A stretch of 64,000 nucleotides of DNA from Cognaticolwellia aestuarii (GTDB lineage Bacteria; Pseudomonadota; Gammaproteobacteria; Enterobacterales; Alteromonadaceae): assembly GCF_002000025.1 (NCBI RefSeq), contig NZ_MUZV01000002.1, forward strand, positions 1-64,000, written 5' to 3'. Each line of letters starts with the position of its first letter. Position 1 is the stretch's first letter. This document shows, in pieces, positions 55,143 to 64,000 of this stretch. The notes under the pieces were generated by a model. That model saw nothing but the letters and a program-made list of their open reading frames with translations, had not been told where the DNA came from and searched no databases. The translations under genes were made by a program, and so were the position numbers.

Positions 55143-55589
55143 TTATTTTAACAAGGCAGCTAATAAATCAAAGACACCTATTGTTGCACTTGGAATATCA
55201 GCAACAACTAAATTCTCTCTTTTAGTTTGATAGTTTTCAAGCATCTTCTTTAGAGCTTTGGGCTCGAACCATACACCTAAACAAGAAGGGCAGTAGCTAA
55301 TGCCATTAAAGTCAGTGATAGCACTTAAAACACCGCAATTGACTGGGCATCTAGAATTGCTAGTTGCATGAACTGAGTTTGATAAGGTATTGAAGAACTT
55401 TTGTGGTTCAAACTCTTTTGTATATTGAATTGAGTCAATATAGCTTTTAGGTAACCACGAACCTTTACATGATTTACAACCATAACCGGTATGAGCTTCG
55501 GCTTGATCAGCATGTAAAGTACTGCCATCAACAGGACATTTCAATATCAACTCTTTGATACATAACAACTCATTATAGATATTTCTCAT
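55143..55589 (-). CDS. Zinc-ribbon protein of the zf-TFIIB type
   Basis: The 148-residue product has two zinc ribbons. The first is CPVDGSTL...GYGCKSCKGSWLPK and the second is RCPVNCGVL...GISYCPSCLGVWFEPKALKK, both with the CxxC and following GxW/F pattern of zf-TFIIB domains. No membrane segment is seen. The function is unknown. It stands alone, minus strand, facing hflX upstream. Confidence 0.75.
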   Translation of the reverse strand: MRNIYNELLCIKELILKCPVDGSTLHADQAEAHTGYGCKSCKGSWLPKSYIDSIQYTKEFEPQKFFNTLSNSVHATSNSRCPVNCGVLSAITDFNGISYCPSCLGVWFEPKALKKMLENYQTKRENLVVADIPSATIGVFDLLAALLK

Positions 55590-55843
55590 TAATAAGTTAT
55601 TTTGATTACTTACGCGTTAATATTCCATAATTTACATAAGTTATAAAGATTAATTTCATCAATACCGTTCGTATTTGGATATTCCCGATTCATCTTAAAC
55701 TGTTTGCTTAGTTGCTTGGACGAAACTTCACATATTGCTGTCTACATCAGTGAGGATGAAAAAGCGCAGCAGGTTTCGAAAGACAAAAAGCGCATCTTGT
55801 CGCACTCAATTACCTCACTTTAGCATGTGGTGTGCTTTGGTTT

Positions 55844-57241
55844 TTATAAATGTTTCATACGTTTTTTTAATCTTTGCAAATCAATCGCGTTTGAACGTAC
55901 CGTAAGCTTTATGTGCTCATATTCATAGTCTTCTTTGGTTACACTCATGCTAGCTCTAATTTCACCTATAATGCCTTTCGCGGTATAAGGCACGATGATC
56001 TCATCTTCAACCATCTCTTCTTGTGCAACGTCAACGATATATTGATGTAACTTTTTGATATCAGCAGGGTGGCGAGTTGAGGTCAACATGGCATCGGGAA
56101 ACTCTACCATTAAGGCTTGTTGTTGCTCAGGTGTTAGCTGATCTGATTTATTCAACACTAATAACTTTTTACTATCTTCAACACCAACTTCTGCTAACAC
56201 TTCATGAACAACATCAAGTTGTGTTCGAAAAGAAGGATCAGCGGCATCAACAACATATAACAGCAGTGAAGCGTCATGGGCTTCTGCTAAGGTTGAATGA
56301 AATGAAGCAACAAGGTCATGTGGTAATTTTTTAATAAAACCTACGGTATCAGACACTAATATTCTCGGCTGGGTCGCTGGGTATAAAGCGCGTACTGTGG
56401 TATCAAGGGTGGCAAACAATTTGTTTTCACCTTCAACATCGCTGCCAGTAATTGCTCGCATCATTGATGATTTTCCGGCATTGGTATAGCCAACTAAAGC
56501 AACACAAAATAGTTCAGCTCGTTGTGTTCTGCGCCCTTTCATTTCGTTTTGAACGCTAACCAACTCGCGTTTTAATTCAGCTAATTGGTCACGCACTTTA
56601 CGACGATCTAGCTCTAGTGTTGTTTCGCCTGCACCTTTGCCCATTTGGCGCTCTTTGTTGCCACTGGTTGATTCGCGTAGTCGTGGCGCAACATAATTGA
56701 GTCGTGCTATTTCAACTTGTAATCGTGCTGTGCGAGTGCGGGCATGACGACTAAAAATTTCGATGATAATACCTGTGCGATCAAATACTTCTACACCTAA
56801 CTGATTTTCAACATTACGTAATTGAGACGGGCTAAGGTCACAGTCAAATACCACGACATCAGCACAGGCAAAAGGCAAGTTTTCTGAAGGAATGTCAGCA
56901 AGCGGTTTTTCATTTGTTAAGGTCTTATCCGTAGCATGAGCTTCGTTGATTTCTTCAAAGTCATCTTCTTCAACAGAGCCTTTGTTACCAGTAAGGTGTG
57001 CTATTTCAGCCAGTTTACCTAAACCTAAGACATTGAGCTTTTTGGTTGAACTGAGTTTTTGTGATTGGCTGCCAACTACTTTGAAACCTAAGGTGGTAAC
57101 TAGGCGTGCTAGCTCTGCTAAAGACTCAGTGGCTTCGTCCCCTTTAAATTCAGGTGTGGCAATAGAAATAAGTAAGGCATGATTAAGGGCTGCTTTTGCG
57201 GTTAGTTGCATAATGGTTTGATATTGAGCACCTAAGTGCAT
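55844..57241 (-). CDS. hflX: GTPase HflX
   Basis: HflX is a translational GTPase that splits stalled or hibernating ribosomes. The G motifs are VALVGYTNAGKSSMMRAITG (G1), SDTVGFIKKLPHDLVASFHST (G3) and LLVLNKSD (G4). The N-terminal domain has GLGKLAEIA, FDCDLSPSQLRNVENQLGVEVFDRTG and RTRTARLQVEIARLNYV. Compared with E. coli HflX (426 residues) it carries an extra acidic insertion at about residues 75-105 and a longer C-terminal end. The start is unclear: 57256 (TTG), 57241 or 57211 (ATG) are possible. It is not next to hfq here, unlike in E. coli. Confidence 0.85.
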   Translation of the reverse strand: MHLGAQYQTIMQLTAKAALNHALLISIATPEFKGDEATESLAELARLVTTLGFKVVGSQSQKLSSTKKLNVLGLGKLAEIAHLTGNKGSVEEDDFEEINEAHATDKTLTNEKPLADIPSENLPFACADVVVFDCDLSPSQLRNVENQLGVEVFDRTGIIIEIFSRHARTRTARLQVEIARLNYVAPRLRESTSGNKERQMGKGAGETTLELDRRKVRDQLAELKRELVSVQNEMKGRRTQRAELFCVALVGYTNAGKSSMMRAITGSDVEGENKLFATLDTTVRALYPATQPRILVSDTVGFIKKLPHDLVASFHSTLAEAHDASLLLYVVDAADPSFRTQLDVVHEVLAEVGVEDSKKLLVLNKSDQLTPEQQQALMVEFPDAMLTSTRHPADIKKLHQYIVDVAQEEMVEDEIIVPYTAKGIIGEIRASMSVTKEDYEYEHIKLTVRSNAIDLQRLKKRMKHL

Positions 57242-57326
57242 ACCTAATTTTAACAAAGTAGCTTGATCCTACGCTGTTATCGACCAGCATAATAGGTTTA
57301 GTGTTGTAGATTTGTATTTATTGCCT

Positions 57327-57564
57327 ACTTAACCTGAACTCTGGATAAGCAGCACTAGCTCAATCCTCCTTTTTAAGCCATTATCTGCGTTAAAACGTCG
57401 ATAAATAGTTCGCTAATCATCAAGTTTTGCCTTGAAAATGGCATAAAATGAAGCATTGATGGTGTCTATTAATGATGTTGGCCTTGCTATAGCATTTACT
57501 TTACCACCTAAGCTTTTGATTCACTTGAATATCAAGCACTCATTATCCAGAGTTCAGGTTACTT
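57327..57564. mobile_element. MITE-like element with perfect 18-bp inverted ends
   Basis: AACCTGAACTCTGGATAA (57331-57348) and its exact inverse complement TTATCCAGAGTTCAGGTT (57543-57560) bound a 230-bp segment. ACTT stands directly outside both ends (57327-57330 and 57561-57564), a likely 4-bp target duplication. The interior codes for no intact protein. On the minus strand near the left end the frame reads NADNGLKRRIELVLLIQSSG with a stop in the terminal repeat, possibly the degenerate end of a transposase. It sits in the gap between hflX and MYG1. Confidence 0.75.
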
Positions 57565-57700
57565 ACTGTTGTTATTGTTGGTATTCGTATAGAATTCGGC
57601 CTTAATTTTTCTTATTTAGTACCTTATTAAATTGGAAAATCATCCTATGACAGCTTCATCCTTCTGTCTCATCTGATATAAGCTAATAAAAAGTATATAA

Positions 57701-58570
57701 ATGACTGATAAAACAATAGTAACGCACGACGGTAATTTTCATGCAGACGATGTATTTAGTATCGCTGCCCTTAAAAGTGTTTTTCCTGGTTTTAACTTGA
57801 TACGCACACGCGATCTCGATGTGATTGCTAAGGCTGACATTGTGATTGATGTTGGTGGGGAATATAACGCAGATGCTGGTCGTTTTGATCATCACCAACG
57901 TGGTGGGGCGGGCGCACGCGAAAATGGCGTTCCTTATTCGTCATTTGGTTTAGTTTGGCAAAAATATGGCTTAGCACTATGCCAAAATAATCAAGAAGTC
58001 GCTAATGCGGTCGATGAAGGCTTAGTGTCTACTATTGATGCTATTGATTGCGGTCATGTTGAAGGCGTTGCTCAAGGTATTAGTTTGAGCCAAACCATTT
58101 CAATGTTTAACCCAACATGGCAAGAAAATGGTGACTTTGATGGTTGTTTTAATGAAGCGGTTGATTTTGCTGCACGTATTTTAGCGCGTTTTATTGCTGC
58201 TGCAGACGGCGGCATTAGCGCGAAAACGATTGTTGCTCAGGCCATTGAACATGCTGAAGACCCGCGAGTTATTGTATTAGAAAAGTACACACCATGGAAA
58301 AGAACGGTGCATGCTTTGTCGGCAGAAGCACTATACATGATCTATCCATCTCAAACGGGGCAGTGGCGCATTCAAACTGTGCCTGTTGAACCAGGTTCAT
58401 TTGAAGACCGCAAACCCTTACCGCAAGCATGGGCAGGTTTATCTGGTAAAGCACTGCAAGACGTTACCGGTATCGATGATGCTATGTTTTGTCATAATGG
58501 TTTATTTATTGCGGGCGCAGAGTCGTTTGCTAACACCATGAAAATGGCCGCTATTGCATTAGCAGAATAA
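57701..58570 (+). CDS. MYG1 family protein
   Basis: A 289-residue MYG1-family protein (UPF0160), DHH-like phosphoesterase relatives reported as 3'-5' RNA exonucleases in eukaryotes. Visible motifs are VTHDGNFHADDVFSIAAL near the start, VIDVGGEYNADAGRFDHHQRGG and IDAIDCGH, whose His/Asp residues should bind metal. The C-terminal half has LSAEALYMIYPS and PLPQAWAGLSG. Single gene, convergent with the aminotransferase through a strong bidirectional terminator. Confidence 0.88.
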   Translation: MTDKTIVTHDGNFHADDVFSIAALKSVFPGFNLIRTRDLDVIAKADIVIDVGGEYNADAGRFDHHQRGGAGARENGVPYSSFGLVWQKYGLALCQNNQEVANAVDEGLVSTIDAIDCGHVEGVAQGISLSQTISMFNPTWQENGDFDGCFNEAVDFAARILARFIAAADGGISAKTIVAQAIEHAEDPRVIVLEKYTPWKRTVHALSAEALYMIYPSQTGQWRIQTVPVEPGSFEDRKPLPQAWAGLSGKALQDVTGIDDAMFCHNGLFIAGAESFANTMKMAAIALAE

Positions 58571-58641
58571 GCATCTCATTAGCTATGAGAAGATGCGGAG
58601 CTGTAGATATGTTGTTATCTTAGCGTAAGTAAGATTTGAAT

Positions 58642-58677
58642 AAAAAAGCACGAATATAGCTATATTCGTGCTTTTTT
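58642..58677. terminator. Bidirectional terminator between MYG1 and the aminotransferase
   Basis: AAAAAAGCACGAATATAG and CTATATTCGTGCTTTTTT form a perfect 36-bp palindrome with T-runs on both strands. Confidence 0.9.
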
Positions 58678-58703
58678 ATTGATTTATGATGCCTATTTTA
58701 CGT

Positions 58704-60029
58704 TTACTTTACTTCAAGCGCTTCTGCCATTGCTTCTTCAGCCACTTGCTCTAACCAAGTAAAGTCGATGGTTTTATGCGCTTCACAAATAAACCATGGT
58801 TCACGCGAATCAGGTTCTAACATGAGCCCTTTATCGATTAAATTCAGGGCAAATTGGGTGTATAAATCACTATTAGTTTTTTTCCAGTCACGATAGTTTT
58901 GCGGTACGCTAGCGCCAAAATGCACGCCAAACATAGCATTAGGGCCAGCAAAACAATGCTCAATATCAAACTTGCTAAATACACGAGATAACAAACCTTG
59001 AATTTCTGCGCCAACACGGTCAATGGTGGCAAGCGCATCAGTTTCTTTTAATATTGTTAAGGTCGCCTTTGCTGCACTTAGCGCCACCATATTTGCGGTG
59101 TATGTACCGCCATGGGTTACACCATTTTTATCAAAAGATATCGCACTCATGACATCCGCTCGGCCACCAAATGCTGCAACAGGGTAACCATTACCCATGG
59201 CTTTGGCATATGTGGTTAAGTCAGCATGTATGTTATACAAAGCCTGTACGCCACCTTTAGCGACACGGAAACCTGTTTTTACTTCGTCCATGATCAATAA
59301 TGAACCATTGCTGTCAGATAAGTCACGGAGCTTTTGCATGTAAGCTTGTGTTGAAGCAATTGAGCCACAGTTACCCATAATAGGCTCGATCAAAATTGCT
59401 GCAATGTCATTACCATATTCTGCAAAAACAGCGTCGATAGCAGCAAAATCATTTAAAGGCACGCTGACTTGATGCTCGCGAGTGCTTTGCGGAATACCGG
59501 CACCAAATGGGATAATTTCAGGCGAGCTTTTATCGTCTACTTGCCAATTATCAACGTCAGACTTCCACATAACCTCATCATGTAAGCCATGAAAACCACC
59601 TTCAACCACAACAATTTTATTACGTTTGGTAAAACCGCGTGCCGTTCTTACCGCACCAATAACCGCTTCAGTACCTGAATTAGCAAAACGCATTTTTTCA
59701 ATGTTAGGACAAAGCGATTTAACCAATTCGACAACGTCAGAATCCAGACCGGTTGAAAACCCTGAAATACTGCCGATGTTAGTGATGGCATTAATCACTT
59801 CATTATCAACACGTTCATCGCGGTAGCCTAAAATGATAGGGCCGTAAGCTAAACGAAAATCTACGAATGTTTGCTCGTCGCAATCAGTAATTGTGCAGCC
59901 TTTCATGCTACTCAAAAATACTGTGTTGTCTTCTCCCCAATAGCGGTAGCTATCAGCAACGCCTAAAGGCATGTTTTGGTGTGCTCGTTTGAGCATAGCG
60001 GCACTATTAGGTTTGTGTGTTTTGGTCAT
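58704..60029 (-). CDS. Class III aminotransferase, glutamate-1-semialdehyde aminomutase type
   Basis: A PLP-dependent transaminase of class III. The cofactor lysine is in TTYAKAMGNGYPVAAFGG, preceded by LLIMDEVKTGFR; FANSGTEAVIGAVRTARGFT is the phosphate-binding segment. Length (441 residues from the ATG at 60029; a TTG frame starts at 60041) agrees with the family. It is not expected to make heme precursors here, because it is encoded with a transporter, a porin and a GMC dehydrogenase. It more likely moves an amino group on the aldehyde made by that dehydrogenase. Confidence 0.82.
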   Translation of the reverse strand: MTKTHKPNSAAMLKRAHQNMPLGVADSYRYWGEDNTVFLSSMKGCTITDCDEQTFVDFRLAYGPIILGYRDERVDNEVINAITNIGSISGFSTGLDSDVVELVKSLCPNIEKMRFANSGTEAVIGAVRTARGFTKRNKIVVVEGGFHGLHDEVMWKSDVDNWQVDDKSSPEIIPFGAGIPQSTREHQVSVPLNDFAAIDAVFAEYGNDIAAILIEPIMGNCGSIASTQAYMQKLRDLSDSNGSLLIMDEVKTGFRVAKGGVQALYNIHADLTTYAKAMGNGYPVAAFGGRADVMSAISFDKNGVTHGGTYTANMVALSAAKATLTILKETDALATIDRVGAEIQGLLSRVFSKFDIEHCFAGPNAMFGVHFGASVPQNYRDWKKTNSDLYTQFALNLIDKGLMLEPDSREPWFICEAHKTIDFTWLEQVAEEAMAEALEVK

Positions 60030-60151
60030 AAGGTGGTCCAATCTAGCGGTTTATTTTTCACAAAAAAATGATGATTTTTAATGACGAGGATAATACAGGT
60101 AACGCAGTAAATCAGGAAGTGTTAGCCGGCATTTAACAATAATTTAATGAT

Positions 60152-60186
60152 AAAAAAGCTCTTACACCTGTGATGTAAGAGCTTTT
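60152..60186 (-). terminator. Terminator after the TorF-like gene
   Basis: AAAAGCTCTTACA and TGTAAGAGCTTTT form a stem with a loop of about 7 nt and T6 on the minus-strand side. Confidence 0.8.
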
Positions 60187-60278
60187 GCAAGCATCATGAT
60201 TAAAAAATCGATAACTGCTTTATTTTTTGATTTAACTTAACTCAACTAATCTTAGCCCAAATTAATGTGGTCGGGGTG

Positions 60279-60998
60279 CTATAAATCAAAAGTACGTGAA
60301 ACAGAGAACACAATCCGTGCGTCAGCCGTATCAATATTCATACTGGTGTCTTCAACAGCTAAGTTCAGATCAAAGCCTTCGTAACTTGTCATATACTCAA
60401 GACGTACATGGTTGTATGCATCTCGCTCATTCCATGCCCACTTGTTTTCATCGTTTGAGGTTGAGCGGTCAAAACTGGCTTTAATGCTATGACCTGGTGC
60501 AACTTCAATAGTATGAGCAACCATGGCAATGTAGTGACCGACATCAAGACCAAAGTAGTCCCAGCTATACCAAAAGTTTAATTCTGTATCACCCGCTGAC
60601 GAGTTATATGCAAACTTGGCGTAGGCTTCAGGATAATTATAACTATCAGAGGCTGAATCACCGTGGTACGTGTAATAAGCGATACCAGCGTCAAGACCAA
60701 TTTTTTCATTTAATTGAAAGTACTTACCCACATAAGCATCCCACTCGAGGTTGGTATCTTCACCGCTACCAAAATCAACATTTGATGCCCAAGTACCAAC
60801 ATAAAAGCCGTCCGCGCCAGCGTAATCTAAACTGGCTTGCAACGCAGGATCATTTCCTGTTTGGCTAACACCATTGAAAGTGTAGTCAGAGGCAAGCTTA
60901 ATCGTAGTCGATAAATCAGCAAAAGCACCTGAAGATACGGTTAATAAACAACTTGTTGCTAAGGCAATAATACTTTTTTTCATTACTTTCATACTCAT
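60279..60998 (-). CDS. TorF family putative porin
   Basis: A 239-residue outer-membrane beta-barrel of the TorF/Gcw_chp family (TIGR02001). It has a signal peptide (MKKSIIALATSCLLTVS, cleavage after AFA) and repeated beta-strands, for example TTIKLASDYTFNGVSQTGNDPALQ split by AS, and LEWDAYVGKYF. It ends in Leu after a Phe-Asp (RTFDL). It begins 4 bp after the BCCT stop and is probably co-transcribed. It may let the cluster's substrate cross the outer membrane. Confidence 0.87.
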   Translation of the reverse strand: MSMKVMKKSIIALATSCLLTVSSGAFADLSTTIKLASDYTFNGVSQTGNDPALQASLDYAGADGFYVGTWASNVDFGSGEDTNLEWDAYVGKYFQLNEKIGLDAGIAYYTYHGDSASDSYNYPEAYAKFAYNSSAGDTELNFWYSWDYFGLDVGHYIAMVAHTIEVAPGHSIKASFDRSTSNDENKWAWNERDAYNHVRLEYMTSYEGFDLNLAVEDTSMNIDTADARIVFSVSRTFDL

Positions 60999-61002
60999 TT
61001 AA

Positions 61003-62220
61003 TTAAGTTATATGTTCTATTTTTGTAAAATCTATTTTGTTTTCTTTTGGTGAGCTCTCTATTGATGCCACTTCTTTAAACTTGGTTAATAAAATATAAC
61101 CAAAACATGTAAAGAATAAGCCAATAACGACTGCACCCACCCATTGAATTTGTAGGAAGTCTAGTTTAAATAGCAAGGTAAGCAAGCTCAACGCAGCAAG
61201 GTTACCTAAAAAGTATTTAATTTTTCCTATGCGGGCAACACCAACATTCAAGTTATCGGTATATAAACGAATAAGTGAGTCGAGCGAGTTAATCACGAAA
61301 GTGATACCGACAACCGCCATGGCAAGGTTATAGAAACCAGCAGTTTCTAAGCCATTTAAATTGTAGTAGTACAAGACACTAAACCAGATTGCGATTGGGA
61401 TAGAAGGAAACACCATCATAGCAACCAGTACTTGATAAGTTCGTAAACCACCAACAAAACGTGCAGTAAATTGGCCGATCATAATACTCCATGCAAACCA
61501 CCAATAAAGGTAGAATTCATGATAATCATTCATTGGTAAAACAAATTCATGAATATTGCCAAAATAGCCGCCAAGCAGGGCGAAGGTATTAGCAAACTCG
61601 CCAAGGCCTGAGTTTTCACCCATAAAAGCACCACCCCACATCAGGGCAATTAAGGCGATAAATAGCCATGTGGTGGCTAAGCTTAAAATACGGACATAAC
61701 GGATATTGGTACTTGAATATACTGCAACAGCAATAACCAGCAAGACGATTAAGTAAAAGCTACCAATGATTGATTCGCCGTCGCCAAGCTCGGGTAAATA
61801 CCAAGGCAGGTTAGACAGCAATAAATAGGCTGTAAAGGCACAGGTACCAATGATCACTATGTTATTGATGAGCTTGACCAGTGGTAGCTCAAAAAAGCGT
61901 ACGCGTGGTTCGATAACACAAAAATAAAAACAAGTGAGGAAGTAAAAACTCCAAATCAAGAACGCCCAAAAACCGAATTCAATCGCTAAGGGGTTAGTGA
62001 AGCCGTATTCAGGGCTAGTAGCTAAATCACCATAACCGGCAAACTCGGTTAATGGAAACATGATCAGCCCCACATCCAAGCCTGAGGTAAACAAAATGGC
62101 GATAAAGGTGAAGGTTTTTACAGGGGTGACACCAACACAGCGTACGTTTCCCCAACGATATAAAATAAATGCAATAGTAGCAAAGGTAAATAAAATACCG
62201 GCAGATAACCAAGCTGTCAT
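61003..62220 (-). CDS. BCCT family transporter (short form)
   Basis: A 405-residue integral membrane protein with about eleven hydrophobic segments. The BCCT signature is recognisable at EFYLYWWFAWSIMIGQFTARFVGGLR. BCCT proteins import betaine, choline, carnitine or related amines, but are usually over 500 residues; this one lacks the extended N and C termini used for osmosensing, suggesting a catabolic rather than osmotic role. GGGAG precedes the ATG. Clustered with BetA-like dehydrogenase and aminotransferase genes. Confidence 0.75.
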   Translation of the reverse strand: MTAWLSAGILFTFATIAFILYRWGNVRCVGVTPVKTFTFIAILFTSGLDVGLIMFPLTEFAGYGDLATSPEYGFTNPLAIEFGFWAFLIWSFYFLTCFYFCVIEPRVRFFELPLVKLINNIVIIGTCAFTAYLLLSNLPWYLPELGDGESIIGSFYLIVLLVIAVAVYSSTNIRYVRILSLATTWLFIALIALMWGGAFMGENSGLGEFANTFALLGGYFGNIHEFVLPMNDYHEFYLYWWFAWSIMIGQFTARFVGGLRTYQVLVAMMVFPSIPIAIWFSVLYYYNLNGLETAGFYNLAMAVVGITFVINSLDSLIRLYTDNLNVGVARIGKIKYFLGNLAALSLLTLLFKLDFLQIQWVGAVVIGLFFTCFGYILLTKFKEVASIESSPKENKIDFTKIEHIT

Positions 62221-62340
62221 GATTTTCTCCCTGTTGTAAGTTCGATCAATATAAAGATAACTAACTCCTCTTCTTTTTTTATAGTTAGAGTATTCAGTAA
62301 CACCTAATAAATCAGTTTTAAATTAGGCTTCAAATGTTAA

Positions 62341-62388
62341 TTGTCGCCGTCATACTGTCGTTTTTATAAAACGAGATGACGGCGATAA
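62341..62388. other. Large inverted repeat between betA and BCCT genes
   Basis: TTGTCGCCGTCAT and ATGACGGCGATAA pair, with an inner TCGTTTT/AAAACGA, giving a 48-nt hairpin. No T-run follows, so it may be a processing or regulatory site rather than a terminator. Confidence 0.6.
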
Positions 62389-62495
62389 TTAAGCTCTGAA
62401 AGATTACTCGCGATTAATATACCAATGAAAATTCAAGTTGCAGCTTCAGCTGAATCCAACATCTTGATGCGACATAAGTACAAAATATTTTAAAC

Positions 62496-64000
62496 TTAGT
62501 TTGTTGTTCTTTTTGGCAATGCTGAACGTTGTTGCTGCTGCCAGTTTGGATCTATGGTGACTGATGCCTCTGAGGCACTAAGTAACTTACGACCACGAAT
62601 AATATCGGCTGCACGTTCTGCAACCATAATGGTTGGTGCATTCAAATTACCATTTGGAATGGTGGGGAAAATTGATGAATCAACCACGCGTAAACTTTCA
62701 ATACCATGTACACGAGTTTCTGGGTCAACCACAGCCAGTTCATCAGTGCCCATTTTACATGAGCATGACGGATGATAGGCGCTTTCAACAAATTCACGAA
62801 CAAAGCTGTCTATTTCTTCATCGCTTTGAATATGGGTGCCGGGTTGAATTTCTTCACCGCGATATTCATCAAGTGCTTGTTGGTTAATTATTTCTCGGGT
62901 TAAGCGCACACATGCGCGAAAGCCTTCGCGGTCATCTTCATGTTCAAGGTAATTAAATAAAATTTCTGGATGTGCTTTTGGATCTGCACAAAGCGCTTTA
63001 ATATGGCCACGGCTTTTAGGCTTGTTATGACCAATATGTACTTGAAAGCCATGACCAGCAAAAGCTTCTTTACCGTCGTAACGCATAGCTGCAGGTAAAA
63101 AATGATATTGTAAATCAGGCCATTCAACACTCGCTTTTGAGCGGATAAAACCACAAGATTCAAAGTGGTTGGTTGATCCTAGTCCTTGCTTACTTAAGAT
63201 CCAACGCACGCCTATTTTTAGTTTGCTAAACCAGTCTAACTTGCCATTTAAAGAGATAGGCTTTTTACATTTAAATTGAAAGTAAAACTCAAGGTGGTCT
63301 TGTAGGTTTTGTCCTACACCAGGTAAATCATGCTTTACTTCAATATTAGCGGCATTAAGTACTGCTTTAGGGCCTATGCCTGATAACTGTAAAATGTGTG
63401 GAGAGCCAACAGAGCCCGCCGATAAAATAACTTCTTTATTTGCTTTTACATCAAATGTTTGTCCCTTGCGCTCATATCTAACACCAACGGCCTTCTTACC
63501 TTCAAGCAGAACTTTGTGTACTAATGCATGGGTTATCACGGTTAAATTGTTACGCGTCATAGCAGGGCGTAAGTAGGCATTGGCTGTTGAACTGCGTACG
63601 CCATTCTTAACGGTCATGTGCATTGGACCAAAGCCTTCTTGCTGTTCGCCATTGTAGTCCTTAGTGGCAAAATAACCGGCTTCAACACCAGCATTTACGA
63701 AAGCTTTGTAAAGTGGGTTTTGCATTTGATTACCGTTGTTGACACCTAAAGGGCCATTTTTGCCGCGATAATCATCCGCATTAAATGCCCAATCTTCTGA
63801 TTTTTTGAAATAGGGTAAACAGTGAGCATAATCCCAGTTTTGAGCGCCATGCTGTTGCCATTCATCAAAGTCTTTTGCATGACCTCGTACATAAACCATA
63901 CCGTTAATTGATGAGGAACCGCCTAACACCTTACCCCGTGGGCAATGCATACGGCGATTATTAAGAAATGGCTCAGGTTGGGTTTCAAATTGCCAAGCGT
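62496..64000 (-). CDS. betA: GMC-family choline dehydrogenase BetA-like, cut at the window edge
   Basis: An FAD-dependent GMC oxidoreductase, like BetA, which oxidises choline to betaine aldehyde. The visible part has 501 residues and no start. The frame runs out of the window as [15 protein letters not shown], so the N-terminal FAD motif lies beyond 64000. Visible motifs are [28 protein letters not shown] (split: [13 protein letters not shown], then [12 protein letters not shown]) and the C-terminal catalytic region [12 protein letters not shown], with the active-site His. [15 protein letters not shown] closes the fold. No betB (aldehyde dehydrogenase) or betI (regulator) lies in the window. 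The substrate could be another amino alcohol. Confidence 0.9.
   Translation of the reverse strand, partial: AWQFETQPEPFLNNRRMHCPRGKVLGGSSSINGMVYVRGHAKDFDEWQQHGAQNWDYAHCLPYFKKSEDWAFNADDYRGKNGPLGVNNGNQMQNPLYKAFVNAGVEAGYFATKDYNGEQQEGFGPMHMTVKNGVRSSTANAYLRPAMTRNNLTVITHALVHKVLLEGKKAVGVRYERKGQTFDVKANKEVILSAGSVGSPHILQLSGIGPKAVLNAANIEVKHDLPGVGQNLQDHLEFYFQFKCKKPISLNGKLDWFSKLKIGVRWILSKQGLGSTNHFESCGFIRSKASVEWPDLQYHFLPAAMRYDGKEAFAGHGFQVHIGHNKPKSRGHIKALCADPKAHPEILFNYLEHEDDREGFRACVRLTREIINQQALDEYRGEEIQPGTHIQSDEEIDSFVREFVESAYHPSCSCKMGTDELAVVDPETRVHGIESLRVVDSSIFPTIPNGNLNAPTIMVAERAADIIRGRKLLSASEASVTIDPNWQQQQRSALPKRTTN

Overview
The window is a chromosomal segment of an AT-rich marine gammaproteobacterium. The gene order 6S RNA / zapA / ygfB / pepP / ubiH / ubiI / gcvT / gcvH / gcvP, with the protein types around it, points to Alteromonadales and most likely a Colwelliaceae relative (Colwellia/Thalassotalea type). 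This is inferred from gene order and family resemblance only.

Layout. 1-500: 6S RNA (minus strand) preceded by two partial tandem copies of its 3' end. 634-11280: a conserved housekeeping block for cell division (zapA), proline peptidase, ubiquinone hydroxylation (ubiH, ubiI) and the glycine cleavage system (gcvT, gcvH, gcvP). The gcvH-gcvP gap holds a run of hairpins ending in a terminator. 11467-21600: a minus-strand restriction island, transcribed from an excisionase-like HTH gene through mrr, hsdM, hsdS (with two nearly identical target recognition domains), a small PD-(D/E)XK protein and hsdR (with an unusual C-terminal extension) to a proteasome-like Ntn hydrolase broken by an amber codon. 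A truncated TnsA-like gene flanks the island on the right.

22380-24551: a ferredoxin reductase / fatty acid desaturase pair behind two FabR/DesT-type palindromes. 24677-25261: a decayed yefM-yoeB toxin-antitoxin pair whose toxin gene carries an 11-copy heptanucleotide expansion. 26300-33816: gph, an FAD oxidoreductase, a VF530-type protein, a zinc-ribbon/Sel1 membrane protein, and a porin / binding-protein / diguanylate-cyclase operon. 34232-35690: a type III-fold ornithine decarboxylase with a structured leader carrying two possible short uORFs. 35990-60041: mostly single genes, including a secreted LPP20-like/ankyrin protein, sugar dehydrogenase, MscS, an acyltransferase fused to a winged helix, a TrmK-like methyltransferase, a PilZ protein, a sulfite-exporter family protein and a lytic transglycosylase. 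It continues with an SF2 helicase, a DUF3307-SatD pair with upstream repeats, a nuclease/phosphatase, a SpoU methyltransferase, two sugar-transferase-like genes, HflX, a small MITE-like element and MYG1. 58704-64000: a minus-strand cluster of BetA-like GMC dehydrogenase (cut by the window edge), a short BCCT transporter, a TorF-type porin and a class III aminotransferase, which looks like an uptake-and-oxidation module for an amino alcohol or quaternary amine.

The least ordinary parts are the restriction island (self-similar HsdS, extra nuclease, amber-interrupted Ntn hydrolase), the partial 6S RNA tandem copies, the repeat-expanded yoeB and the ornithine decarboxylase leader. No tRNA, rRNA or CRISPR array was seen.
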